From NCBI GenBank assembly GCA_021811225.1, contig JAJZPJ010000133.1, positions 1 through 7,237 of the forward strand: a stretch of DNA of 7,237 nt. Reading direction: 5' to 3'. The position numbers were made by a program, and so were the translations under genes. Below the pieces are notes generated by a model. It was not told where the DNA came from. It was given only the letters and a program-made list of their open reading frames with translations, and searched no databases. The stretch comes from Pseudomonadota bacterium. GTDB taxonomy: Bacteria > Pseudomonadota > Gammaproteobacteria > Burkholderiales > Rhodocyclaceae. How positions within the stretch are numbered: the stretch's first letter is position 1; every line of letters starts with the position of its first letter. This document shows, piece by piece, positions 1 to 6,095 of the stretch.

Positions 1-1
1 C

Positions 2-1981
2 GTGGCTGGTGGCCTGCAGCAGATCGTGGACAATATCTTGGCACGTATTGGAGCATCAGCTGCGGTAGCCGTAAATAATGCCAATGTGGTCCAGGGCAAC
101 AACATGTCCTATGCCTCGGACTACGAGTCCGGCGCCTGGGTTGGTGACCTGCAGTCCTATCCGATCAATCTCTCTACCGGCGCGATTGAGACCTCGCAAC
201 CGCTGTGGCAGCCTTCGGCGCAGGCCCAGCTCGATACCCTTTCCGGCCATGCCTCAGGCTCCTATAGCCCGACAAGTCGCGCTATCGGTACTTATAACGG
301 CACGACCGGCGTCGGCTTCAACTGGACGAGCCTCAGCCCGGCGATGCAGGCATTACTCAACAGTCCCCAGAGCCCACCGGGACCTTCGGATGGTGCAACG
401 GTGCTCAGTTACCTGCGCGGCGATCCGACCAACGAAAACACGCTTTATCGTAGCCGGGCGCACGTGCTCGGCGACATCATCGACGCCGAACCTACGGTCG
501 TGCTGGCACCCAACCAAAGTTACTCTGATCCGGGCTACCAGGCGTTCGTTTCGGCCAACAGCGCTCGCCCCGCCATGGTCTATCAGGGAGCGAATGATGG
601 CATGCTGCACGCGTTTGTTGCGGGCACGGGAGCGGAGGCATGGGCCTACGTGCCCGGGCTGCTGTTCAACTCACGCCTGAGCACATACCCGAACACCAGC
701 ACGCTGGTCAACCTGTCAATGAAATCAGGATTCACCCATTTATACTACATTGATGCGACGCCGGTTGCGGGGGACGTTGATTTCAACAAAACCTATGGCG
801 GCTCTGGCAGTCCCAACTGGCAAACGATCTTTGTCGGAGGCCTGAGCAAGGGCGGGCGTGGGTATTATGCGCTGAATATCACGAATCCATCCGCAGCCAA
901 TGACGCCGACGTAGCCGCCAAGGCGCTTTGGGAATTCCCGAATGCCACTACCGCGGCGGCGACTGTCGCGAACATCGGTTACAGCTTCGGCAAACCGATC
1001 ATTGCGAAGACTCCCGCCGCCGGTTGGGTGGTCCTGGTCACCTCGGGTTACAACAATGGCACCGACTCGGGCGGGGATGGCCAGGGACATCTGTTTGTTC
1101 TCAATCCTACGACGGGCGCCTTGATCGCCGATCTTTCGACTGGAGTTGGCACGAGCGCTTCGCCGAGCGGGCTCGCCCAGATTAGCGCGTTCACACCCAA
1201 CGGTGCCACCGACGACACCATCTCCTACGTTTATGGCGGCGACCTGGATGGCAATGTCTGGCGCTTCGATCTGTCGGGAACTTCCGTGAGTAGCTGGAAC
1301 GTGGCCAGGCTCGCGACGCTGGTCGATGCCAGCGGTACGCCACAGCCCGTCACCACCGTGCCGGAACTGGGCTTGAACAATGGTTATCACATGGTCTACG
1401 TGGGGACTGGCCAGTACCTGGGCCAAAGCGACATCCCGGGCTTGGGCGGCTCCAACGCGAACGCTAGCCAGACACAGACCATGTATGGGCTGCTGGACAA
1501 CCTCTCAACCACACCCCTCATCAGCCCGTTACGCGTGAGCCTGGTGCAGCAGACGGTGACAACTTCGGGCGGTACAACATCGCTTAGTTCCAATCCGGTC
1601 ACCTACCCCAGCAAGTCAGGCTGGTATATCGACTTGCCCGGTACCGGTGAGCGCGTCAACACTGATCCGAGTCTTGCATTGAGTACCTTGACGTTCACCA
1701 CCAACCTGCCCAATTCTGCATCTTGCGATCCTGGTGGCAGTAGTTTCGAATACTTCGTTAACTTCGCAACTGGTGGGGTGGTCCCCAGTTCCAATGCAGC
1801 CAGTGTGTTGTCGCTCGGTAACACGCTTGCTAGCCGCCCTCTGCTCATTCAACTTCCCTCCGGCCAGGTAGTCTCGGAAGTACGCAACTCAAACGCCACC
1901 ACCACTTCGACTGTAGTGCCTGTGACGCCCAGTGCCGGCAGCGAGCGGCGGGTTGGGTACCGCGAGGTGATCACCCAATGA
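2..1981 (+). CDS. pilY1: PilY1 type IV pilus biogenesis/tip protein, C-terminal part (5' end outside window)
   Basis: PilY1 (PilC in Neisseria) is a large secreted protein of the type IV pilus machine, linked with the minor pilins, pilus extension and surface adhesion. The 659 visible residues match its C-terminal beta-propeller domain. Family landmarks in order are LGDIIDAEPTVV (~156-167), GANDGMLHAF (~197-206) with WAYVP soon after, VGGLSKGGRGYYALNIT (~278-294), SGYNNGTDSGGDGQG (~348-362), YGGDLDGNVWRFDL (~411-424), GTGQYLG, GWYIDLPG..ERV, a CDPGG segment, and a C-terminal RRVGYRE that resembles the usual RRVSWRE. Full PilY1 proteins are usually over 1000 residues, so the N-terminal region is missing at the left edge. 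The GTG at base 2 is only the first in-frame start-like codon, not the true start. I saw no clear Asp-rich EF-hand-like calcium loop in this part. Codon use is less GC-rich than in the genes to the right. Confidence 0.92.
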   Translation: MAGGLQQIVDNILARIGASAAVAVNNANVVQGNNMSYASDYESGAWVGDLQSYPINLSTGAIETSQPLWQPSAQAQLDTLSGHASGSYSPTSRAIGTYNGTTGVGFNWTSLSPAMQALLNSPQSPPGPSDGATVLSYLRGDPTNENTLYRSRAHVLGDIIDAEPTVVLAPNQSYSDPGYQAFVSANSARPAMVYQGANDGMLHAFVAGTGAEAWAYVPGLLFNSRLSTYPNTSTLVNLSMKSGFTHLYYIDATPVAGDVDFNKTYGGSGSPNWQTIFVGGLSKGGRGYYALNITNPSAANDADVAAKALWEFPNATTAAATVANIGYSFGKPIIAKTPAAGWVVLVTSGYNNGTDSGGDGQGHLFVLNPTTGALIADLSTGVGTSASPSGLAQISAFTPNGATDDTISYVYGGDLDGNVWRFDLSGTSVSSWNVARLATLVDASGTPQPVTTVPELGLNNGYHMVYVGTGQYLGQSDIPGLGGSNANASQTQTMYGLLDNLSTTPLISPLRVSLVQQTVTTSGGTTSLSSNPVTYPSKSGWYIDLPGTGERVNTDPSLALSTLTFTTNLPNSASCDPGGSSFEYFVNFATGGVVPSSNAASVLSLGNTLASRPLLIQLPSGQVVSEVRNSNATTTSTVVPVTPSAGSERRVGYREVITQ

Positions 1982-1985
1982 GCGC

Positions 1986-2006
1986 AGCCCGTTCATGGAA
2001 CGGGCT
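1986..2006 (+). repeat. Perfect 9-bp inverted repeat just after pilY1
   Basis: AGCCCGTTC, a 3-base loop (ATG), then GAACGGGCT forms a perfect 9-bp hairpin that starts 5 bases after the pilY1 stop codon. It lies between pilY1 and the preferred start of the next gene. No T-run follows directly (the next bases are CGCCGGTGTTATTG), so it is at best a weak terminator. It may instead be an attenuator or a 3'-end stabiliser that uncouples the two genes. The ATG in the loop is not a credible start. Confidence 0.55.
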
Positions 2007-2030
2007 CGCCGGTGTTATTGCTGTTTCACT

Positions 2031-2035
2031 GGAGG
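2031..2035 (+). promoter_or_regulatory. Ribosome binding site that decides the start of the small secreted protein
   Basis: GGAGG lies 5 bases before the ATG at 2041. This is the best Shine-Dalgarno match around this gene. It favours the ATG at 2041 over the ATG at 1978, which overlaps the pilY1 stop as ATGA. The 2041 start also gives a normal signal peptide without an extra leader. Confidence 0.65.
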
Positions 2036-2040
2036 CCGCT

Positions 2041-2337
2041 ATGCATCAACTTTCGGTAAAAAATCGCGTCATTATTTTCGGGGTCATCACACTCTCGGTA
2101 TTTATTGGGGCTCCGACGGCATCCGCAGTGGCGTTCGCCCACGATCCCACTCGCAATCGCCATGCCGCCGTCCAACATGAAGTCAGTTCGGCGCGGCGAG
2201 TCTATGCTCACCACGATACGACGACTTCGGCGGAAAATGAGCACTGCGTAAACCAAGCCAAGGAAGCTTCTTCGGGTACAACCAGCAAGGGGAAAAAAGT
2301 TTCCGATCGAAAGAGGAGCAATGTCTGCGGCGCCTGA
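2041..2337 (+). CDS. Small secreted protein of unknown function downstream of pilY1
   Basis: I do not recognise this 98-residue protein. It begins with a signal peptide: basic residues (KNR) at about 7-9, a hydrophobic stretch VIIFGVITLSVFIGAP to about residue 25, and likely cleavage after an ASA or AFA sequence near residues 29-33. The mature part is short, polar and charged, with several histidines and a Lys/Ser/Thr-rich tail. It has two cysteines (in EHCVNQ and NVCGA) that could form one disulfide. The start at 2041 is chosen for its GGAGG site and the signal peptide; a start at 1978 would add 21 residues and overlap pilY1. In many pilus operons pilY1 is followed by a pilE-like minor pilin, but this protein lacks the type III prepilin motif (GFTLxE). 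It may be a pilus accessory factor or an unrelated gene. Its base composition is noticeably richer in A/T than the genes to the right. Confidence 0.6.
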   Translation: MHQLSVKNRVIIFGVITLSVFIGAPTASAVAFAHDPTRNRHAAVQHEVSSARRVYAHHDTTTSAENEHCVNQAKEASSGTTSKGKKVSDRKRSNVCGA

Positions 2338-2365
2338 GGTAACCCATTACCTGCGGGAGGCAGGT
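2337..2365. repeat. Two overlapping, mutually exclusive small hairpins at the convergent gene boundary
   Basis: AGGTAA (2337-2342) pairs with TTACCT (2347-2352) across CCCA. ACCTGC (2349-2354) pairs with GCAGGT (2360-2365) across GGGAG. The arms share bases 2349-2352, so only one hairpin can form at a time. They begin at the stop codon of the + strand gene. Without a T-run I do not call a terminator with confidence. Confidence 0.4.
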
Positions 2366-2370
2366 CCGCA

Positions 2371-2391
2371 AACGGCGGGTCGTGCGCCGTT
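2371..2391 (-). terminator. Candidate terminator hairpin for the cytochrome operon
   Basis: AACGGCG, a 7-base loop, then CGCCGTT is a perfect 7-bp GC-rich stem between two converging genes. Read on the - strand, the stem ends in TTT, giving a very short U-run; read on the + strand there is none. The rest of the 119-bp gap (2338-2456) shows no gene I can support. Confidence 0.3.
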
Positions 2392-2456
2392 CGTACCATC
2401 AAGCTCCCTTCGGTCTCCCTCTCGGCGTAGAGGCAAATTGGGGGGATTACCACGGC

Positions 2457-3713
2457 TCAGGCGCCCGGCTGGGCCGGCCTGGCCGGCAGCGGCAGGCGTG
2501 CGTCGTAGAGTTGGTAGGCAGACGCTTGCGCCCGCTCGAGCGCCGCGCGTATCGCCGCGCGACCGGTGCGGAATGACGGATCTTTCAAGGTGGCGCGGTA
2601 GAACTCGGCGTAAAAGGCGTCCGGAAAAACGCGGATGCGTAACAGCACGGCCGCGGCCCGTCGGTCCCTCGCCCGGTCGTAGCGGTAGCGGCGCAGTTCG
2701 CCGGGGCGCAAACGGGTGTCGGCGCGCTCGACCGTGAGGTCCAGGCTCACGTCCCGGGAGATCAGGCGGCGAAGGACGGTGGCCGGAATCACTTCTCCGT
2801 GCCGATCCAACTGGGCGATCTCGACTTCGACCTTGGGCGTGACGTAGGTCGGGAAGTCGTGGCCGACGCCGGTATTGGCCACGCTCAATTCGGCGGCGAC
2901 GCGACCGGCGGCAGAAACGAGCGCCGCATCGATCGTGAGCCCGGAGCGCACCATCTTCGGATCGTGGATGCCGCGCCACAAGTGGCGCCGCTGCGGCATG
3001 TGGCAGGACTGGCAGCTCACGCCCGCGCGGGCGTAGCGGCTCTCCCGCCACTCTTCGTAGGTGTTCTCGAAGGGCTTGCCGTTCAAGCCCGGACCGCCGG
3101 GCGCGAACTGGTGGCAGGCGGCGCAGAAGCGGGAATCCTCGAAGGCGGGCGTCGCCTGCCAGCCGTCGTGGGGCAGTTGCGCGTCGGCGGCGGGCACCGT
3201 GCCGTCCGACCGGGGCGGGCCGAAGCGGCGGTTGCCGCGCACGTGACAGCCGGCGCAGGTGAGGCCGTCGGCTGCAGATGCGCCATCGGCCAGCGGCGGC
3301 AGCATGCGTCCGGCGGTGAGCGAGTCGACCAGATGATCTTCCTGTTCGGCCAGGGGCGCGTGGCATTGCAGGCAGGCCTGGTGCCGGTCACGGGCCCCCG
3401 GACCCATGGCCTGCAATTGACCCAGGAGACCGGGGCTCATGGCGTGGCTGTGCAAGGCGCTGCGCCAGTCCGCGAACTGACGCGGGTGGCAGGCGCCGCA
3501 GGCGGCGGGCGAGAGCGAGGCTTCGAGGGCAGAGAAATTACCGGGTGCCGGGCCGTTGGCGGCCAGCGGTCGCTGCCAATGGCGGGCCAGAAAGGCGGCG
3601 ATATCGGATGAAGCGGGCGGCGATCCGAGCGCTGCGCTCGGATCGCCGCCCATCAGGGCGAACAGCAGGACGATCGCCGCGAGCGACGGCCAGCCCTTCA
3701 CCGCCACGCTCAC
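2457..3713 (-). CDS. Exported five-heme cytochrome c (cytochrome c554-like multiheme family)
   Basis: This 418-residue periplasmic electron-transfer protein has five CxxCH heme-attachment motifs: CGACH (72-76), CLQCH (114-118), CAGCH (153-157), CAACH (197-201) and CQSCH (234-238). The first is followed by a D-W-x(5)-H pattern (DWRSALHSHAM) typical of the cytochrome c554-like heme fold. The C-terminal ~160 residues carry no hemes and look beta-rich. They include NTGVGHDFPT (280-289), a motif seen after the heme domain in other multiheme cytochromes. The N-terminus has a hydrophobic export segment (SLAAIVLLFALMGG). Translation starts at GTG 3713; TAAGG, formed by the stop of the upstream gene, sits 5 bases before it, so the two genes are translationally linked with a 7-bp gap. 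A 17-bp palindrome is embedded in the codons for residues ~21-33. The electron donor and acceptor cannot be read from the sequence. It is not NrfA-like, since no CxxCK or extra heme motifs are present. Confidence 0.88.
   Translation of the reverse strand: MSVAVKGWPSLAAIVLLFALMGGDPSAALGSPPASSDIAAFLARHWQRPLAANGPAPGNFSALEASLSPAACGACHPRQFADWRSALHSHAMSPGLLGQLQAMGPGARDRHQACLQCHAPLAEQEDHLVDSLTAGRMLPPLADGASAADGLTCAGCHVRGNRRFGPPRSDGTVPAADAQLPHDGWQATPAFEDSRFCAACHQFAPGGPGLNGKPFENTYEEWRESRYARAGVSCQSCHMPQRRHLWRGIHDPKMVRSGLTIDAALVSAAGRVAAELSVANTGVGHDFPTYVTPKVEVEIAQLDRHGEVIPATVLRRLISRDVSLDLTVERADTRLRPGELRRYRYDRARDRRAAAVLLRIRVFPDAFYAEFYRATLKDPSFRTGRAAIRAALERAQASAYQLYDARLPLPARPAQPGA
3615..3651. repeat. Perfect 17-bp palindrome inside the cytochrome signal-peptide region
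   Basis: Arm GGGCGGCGATCCGAGCG (3615-3631), a CTG loop, then the exact reverse complement (3635-3651). On the - strand it encodes roughly GGDPSAALGSPPA, between the hydrophobic core of the signal peptide and the mature protein. A perfect 17-bp arm is far longer than expected by chance inside a gene. It may be a small mobile or REP-like palindrome that landed in frame, or an RNA hairpin near the start of translation. Confidence 0.85.
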
Positions 3714-3720
3714 CGCTGCC

Positions 3721-3975
3721 TTACTTGGCGGCGCAAGGATTGGCCGGCTTCGCTGCGCAGGGGTTGGCGGCCTTTTGCTGCTTCTTGGCGGCCATGTGCT
3801 TCTTCATCGCCTTCTTCTTCATCTGGTGCTTGGCGGGCTGAGCGCATGGATTGGCCGGCTTGGTCGCGCAGGGATTGCTCATCGCATCGGCGGCGAAGGC
3901 GGGCATGGCCAGCGCCGAAGCGATCAGGGCGACGGCGCCCAGGGACAGGGTCTTGCGGATCAGGGTGGAGGTCAT
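3721..3975 (-). CDS. Small exported Lys-rich protein with four NPCA cysteine motifs
   Basis: The product is 84 residues. A clear signal peptide (basic start, then LSLGAVALIASALAMPAFA) should be cut after AFA at ~28, leaving ~56 residues. The mature part has only four cysteines (36, 44, 73, 81), each in an Asn-Pro-Cys-Ala motif. They form two pairs with seven residues between, separated by a Lys/His/Met-rich centre (HQMKKKAMKKHMAAKK). No domain family is recognised. The paired Cys with nearby His and Met suggest metal or heme-related binding or thiol redox work in the periplasm, but this is inference. ATG 3975 has AAGGA 7 bases upstream, and a weak -10-like TATCAT lies further up (4003-3998). 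The five-heme cytochrome starts 7 bp after its stop and reuses it as ribosome binding site, so the two are very likely one operon and may work together. Confidence 0.8.
   Translation of the reverse strand: MTSTLIRKTLSLGAVALIASALAMPAFAADAMSNPCATKPANPCAQPAKHQMKKKAMKKHMAAKKQQKAANPCAAKPANPCAAK
3731..3876 (-). repeat. 24-bp NPCA-coding repeats, two pairs
   Basis: GCGCAnGGnTT core units start at 3731, 3755, 3842 and 3866, spaced exactly 24 bp within each pair. Each 24-bp unit encodes an eight-residue block close to KPANPCAA. The pairs flank the Lys-rich spacer of the gene, which suggests growth by duplication. Confidence 0.75.
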
Positions 3976-4015
3976 GACGGTTTCCTTTTGCGGGTGGATG
4001 ATAGCGCGCGGATTG

Positions 4016-4168
4016 TTATTTCGCGCAAGGGTTGGCCGGCTTCGCCGCGCAGGGATTCGCGGGCTTGACCGAACAGGGGTTGGCCGGCGCCTGGGCGCCC
4101 GGCCGATAGGTTTTCTGCACCTGCCGAGTATAGGCTACCAGGGCGGCGAGCGCCTTGGAATGCCAGTG
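4016..4168 (-). pseudogene. Remnant of a second NPCA-tailed protein
   Basis: Reading the - strand to TAA at 4018-4016, the frame gives SKALAALVAYTRQVQKTYRP, then GAQAPANPCSVKPANPC and AAKPANPCAK. The tail has three NPCA-type units at 24-bp spacing (4023, 4047, 4071), matching the repeat of the neighbouring small gene. The part before the tail (ALVAYTRQVQKTYRP) looks like the C-terminal helix of another protein, possibly a c-type cytochrome, but no heme motif is present to prove it. There is no ATG and no good start: the frame opens after a stop at 4234-4232, and the only standard start is a GTG at 4120 that would give just 34 residues. The reading ceases to look protein-like above about 4168, where a + strand fragment begins. 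I read it as the 3' end of a lost gene; a short functional peptide from GTG 4120 is a weaker alternative. Confidence 0.6.
4023..4081 (-). repeat. 24-bp NPCA-coding repeats in the remnant, three units
   Basis: Units start at 4023, 4047 and 4071 (GCGCAAGGGTT, GCGCAGGGATT, GAACAGGGGTT), with the same 24-bp period as those at 3731-3876. The first two are close in sequence to the 3' end of the intact NPCA gene, which points to paralogy or recent exchange between the two. Confidence 0.7.
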
Positions 4169-4328
4169 CGATCGCGACCGTCGAAAACCGTCACCAATCG
4201 GTGCTGATCGATTTGCGCACGGGCAAGGTGCTCAAGCGTCTGCCGAAGCTGGCCAGCAATCGTTGGGTGCTGGCCGATTCGGCCGCGGCCGGGGCCGAGC
4301 GCTTCAGCGCAGGAATCCCGCTCAGCCC
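4168..4328 (+). pseudogene. Fragment of an unidentified + strand protein (C-terminal looking)
   Basis: The + strand reads AIATVENRHQSVLIDLRTGK, then VLKRLPKLASNRWVLADSAA and AGAERFSAGIPLSP. The residue mix and the alternation VLIDLRTGKVLKRL look like real protein, perhaps a beta-strand hairpin, unlike the Gln/Glu/Gly-rich antisense reading that the same frame gives beyond 4339. GTG at 4201 is a possible start but has no convincing ribosome binding site. The stretch lies between a decayed NPCA gene and the stop of the MFS gene, and meets both without a spacer, as expected of a deletion remnant. I cannot name the family. Confidence 0.35.
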
Positions 4329-4338
4329 CATGCAGTCC

Positions 4339-5706
4339 TCAGGCGTGCATCGCCTCCAGCGACAGTCCCTTGCCCTCGATGCCGAAGAAATACCAGGGAA
4401 TCATCACCGCCGCGCCGAGCAGCCAGAAGCTCGCCAGCAGCCAGAGCGCGGGCATCATGCCGTAGGCGTCGGCCACTGCGGTGAGTGCCAGCGGTGCGGC
4501 GAAGGCGCCGATGCGGCCGAAGGCGACCGACAGGCCGATGCCGGTCGAGCGCAGGTGGGTGGGGAATATCTCCGAAAAGGTCGGATAGGCCGAGACCCAA
4601 CTGCCGGTGGCGAACAGATTGGCGAGCGTGAAGGCCGCGAGCACCCAGCGCCAGTCGTGGCTCGCGGTGGCGGCGGCGAGGCCGAGCACGCCGAGCGCCG
4701 CCAGGAGGTAGAACGCCGGCACGGTGAGCTTGCGGCCGCTGCGGTCGAGCAGCAGCGCCACCACGATGCCGCCGGCCAGCGCCCCGACGTTGCCGATCAG
4801 GAAGAACCACGGGACGAAGCCGTCCGCGATGTGGATGGAGGGCAGGATGAACAGCGCCAGGAAGGCGAACAGGCCGTAGTAGCCGGCGGCCTCGGAGAAA
4901 TCGAGCAGCGCGCCCAGCGCCAGACGACCGGGATGGCGCGCCACGAGTTCGCGCGTCTGGCGCCAGAAGCTCGCGTAGGGCGGCCGACGAGACTTGGGCG
5001 CTGCGGACGCGGTCGAGGAGGAAGCGTCGAAGCGGGCATGCTCGACGTCGGCCACCACCGCCGCGGCCGCCTGCACCTCGCCGTGGGCGATCAGCCAGCG
5101 CGGCGATTCCGGGATGTAGCGGCGCGCCAGTGCGGCGAACAGCGCCACCAGGGCACCGAAGCCGAAGGCCACGCGCCAGCCCAGGTCGGGCGGCAGGCGG
5201 TTGAGCACGAACAGGGACACCAGGGCGGCGAGGATGGCGCCCAGCGACCAGAAGTTCATCACCGTGGCGTTGGTCTTGCCGCGGTGCCGGGCGGGGATGA
5301 ACTCGCTGATCGCGGCGTTGATCGCGGCGTACTCGGCGCCGACGCCGATGGCGGTGAGCAGCCGCAGCGCCATCAGCGCAGCGTAGTCCCAGGCGAAGGC
5401 GGTGAGGAAGGTGAAGGTCCCGTAGAGCGTCAGGGTGGCGAGGAACAAGCGCTTGCGGCCGTAGCGGTCGGCGAGATAGCCGAACAGATAGGCGCCGATC
5501 ATGATGCCGACGAACCAGATGCTCATCACCCAGGAGGCTTGCAGATTGCTGAGGTGCCAGAGGGTCTTGAATACGGAGAGGAAGTTGCTGACGATGGTCA
5601 CCTCGAAGGCATCGAGCAGCCAGCCGATGCCCAGCGCTGCGGTGATCGCGGTGTGGACCCGGTTCCAGTGGGCAAGGTCGAGCCGGCGCAGTAGCGTGTC
5701 GGTCAT
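4339..5706 (-). CDS. MFS transporter, sugar porter / aromatic-acid symporter-like
   Basis: An inner-membrane secondary transporter of 455 residues, normal for a 12-helix Major Facilitator. Landmarks are TM1 with GIGWLLDAFEVTIVS (~26-40) and the loop 2-3 signature GYLADRYGRKR (76-86). GVGAEYAAINAAISEFIPARHRG (~121-143) covers the TM4/loop 4-5 region, PESPRWL (199-205) lies at the end of the first six helices, DRSGRK (321-326) is the second-half loop 8-9 motif, and EIFPTHLRSTGIG follows at ~379-391. PESPRWL with an Asp-containing TM1 places it in the metabolite:proton symporter branch; the substrate (sugar, aromatic or other organic acid) cannot be told. ATG 5706 is preceded by AGGGA about 8 bases upstream. 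The frame stays open far upstream, but that part is Arg/Gly-rich non-protein reading. An AraC-type regulator remnant lies 89 bp upstream on the same strand and may once have controlled it. Confidence 0.9.
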   Translation of the reverse strand: MTDTLLRRLDLAHWNRVHTAITAALGIGWLLDAFEVTIVSNFLSVFKTLWHLSNLQASWVMSIWFVGIMIGAYLFGYLADRYGRKRLFLATLTLYGTFTFLTAFAWDYAALMALRLLTAIGVGAEYAAINAAISEFIPARHRGKTNATVMNFWSLGAILAALVSLFVLNRLPPDLGWRVAFGFGALVALFAALARRYIPESPRWLIAHGEVQAAAAVVADVEHARFDASSSTASAAPKSRRPPYASFWRQTRELVARHPGRLALGALLDFSEAAGYYGLFAFLALFILPSIHIADGFVPWFFLIGNVGALAGGIVVALLLDRSGRKLTVPAFYLLAALGVLGLAAATASHDWRWVLAAFTLANLFATGSWVSAYPTFSEIFPTHLRSTGIGLSVAFGRIGAFAAPLALTAVADAYGMMPALWLLASFWLLGAAVMIPWYFFGIEGKGLSLEAMHA

Positions 5707-5754
5707 GGCGGTTTTCCCTGTGATCGCGAGGTGAAGTCGAAGGTTCGGCCGGCA

Positions 5755-5789
5755 AGCGGCAGCCGAAGCATTAGTCGATAGCTGCCGCT
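5755..5789. repeat. 9-bp inverted repeat between the AraC remnant and the MFS gene
   Basis: AGCGGCAGC (5755-5763) and GCTGCCGCT (5781-5789) are perfect inverted copies around a 17-base centre. They sit in the 89-bp leader of the MFS gene. The position fits a regulator binding site or leader hairpin; there is no adjacent T-run for a terminator. Confidence 0.5.
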
Positions 5790-5795
5790 GATTTC

Positions 5796-6065
5796 TTACA
5801 TGGCCTTCTGCGCGCGCAGCCACCCTGAGGGACTGATGCCCAGCTCCCGGATGAAGGCGCGGGAAAACAGCAGGCAGGGCTCGCGCACCGGAACAACTCG
5901 CCGGCCGGCACTGGAAGCGCGCAGCTGGCCGGAGCGGATCACGTGCAGATGACCCACCCCCTCGTCGGCGCCGAAGCGGTGCAGGCCGCACAGCGATCCC
6001 GCATAGAAGGTATTGACGTGCAGGCCGACGTGCGCCAGCAGTCGGGAAATGCCGTCGGGGTTCAT
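5796..6065 (-). pseudogene. AraC-family regulator with the middle deleted
   Basis: The 89-residue frame joins two ends of an AraC-family protein. Residues 1-67 (from MNPDGISRLLAHVGLHVNTF to VREPCLLF) resemble the N-terminal ligand-binding (cupin-type) domain of regulators where that domain begins near residue 1. Residues 68-85 (SRAFIRELGISPSGWLRA) are the typical end of the C-terminal helix-turn-helix, where families usually read FSRAFxRELGxSPxxW. The rest of the sensor domain, the linker and most of both DNA-binding motifs are gone; usual length is ~300 residues, so ~200 are missing. The join is at about 5862-5868, in frame. Starts are ATG 6065 (chosen because it begins the recognisable domain) or TTG 6095; neither has a good ribosome binding site. 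It cannot bind DNA in the normal AraC way. It is encoded upstream of the MFS gene in the same direction. Confidence 0.75.
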
Positions 6066-6095
6066 GGAGATGATCGTGCGAATGATTATGAACAA

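Noticed and set aside
1978..2337. Longer form of the small secreted protein starting at the ATGA overlap with pilY1
   Set aside because: It would place 21 extra residues before a normal signal peptide and run through the 9-bp hairpin; the GGAGG before 2041 is better placed. It cannot be fully excluded.
2799..3611. A 270-codon + strand frame opposite the cytochrome gene
   Set aside because: Ala/Gly/Arg-rich antisense shadow; the - strand frame has five CxxCH motifs and a signal peptide.
3731..4081. Regular 24-bp repeats considered as a CRISPR array
   Set aside because: The repeats are contiguous codon-level units encoding KPANPCAA blocks, with no unique spacers and no cas genes.
4082..4104. 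GC-rich hairpin GGCCGGCGCC..GGCGCCCGGCC as a terminator
   Set aside because: It lies within the coding part of the NPCA remnant, needs a bulged C and a 2-base loop, and has no T-run.
4127..4132. -10-like TATACT on the - strand inside the NPCA remnant
   Set aside because: No acceptable -35 at 16-18 bp spacing, and it would give only a 34-residue product.
4201..5694. A 497-codon + strand frame opposite the MFS gene
   Set aside because: Beyond ~4328 it is a Gln/Glu/Gly-rich antisense reading of a GC-rich membrane-protein gene. Only its first ~43 codons look like protein, and these are reported as a fragment.
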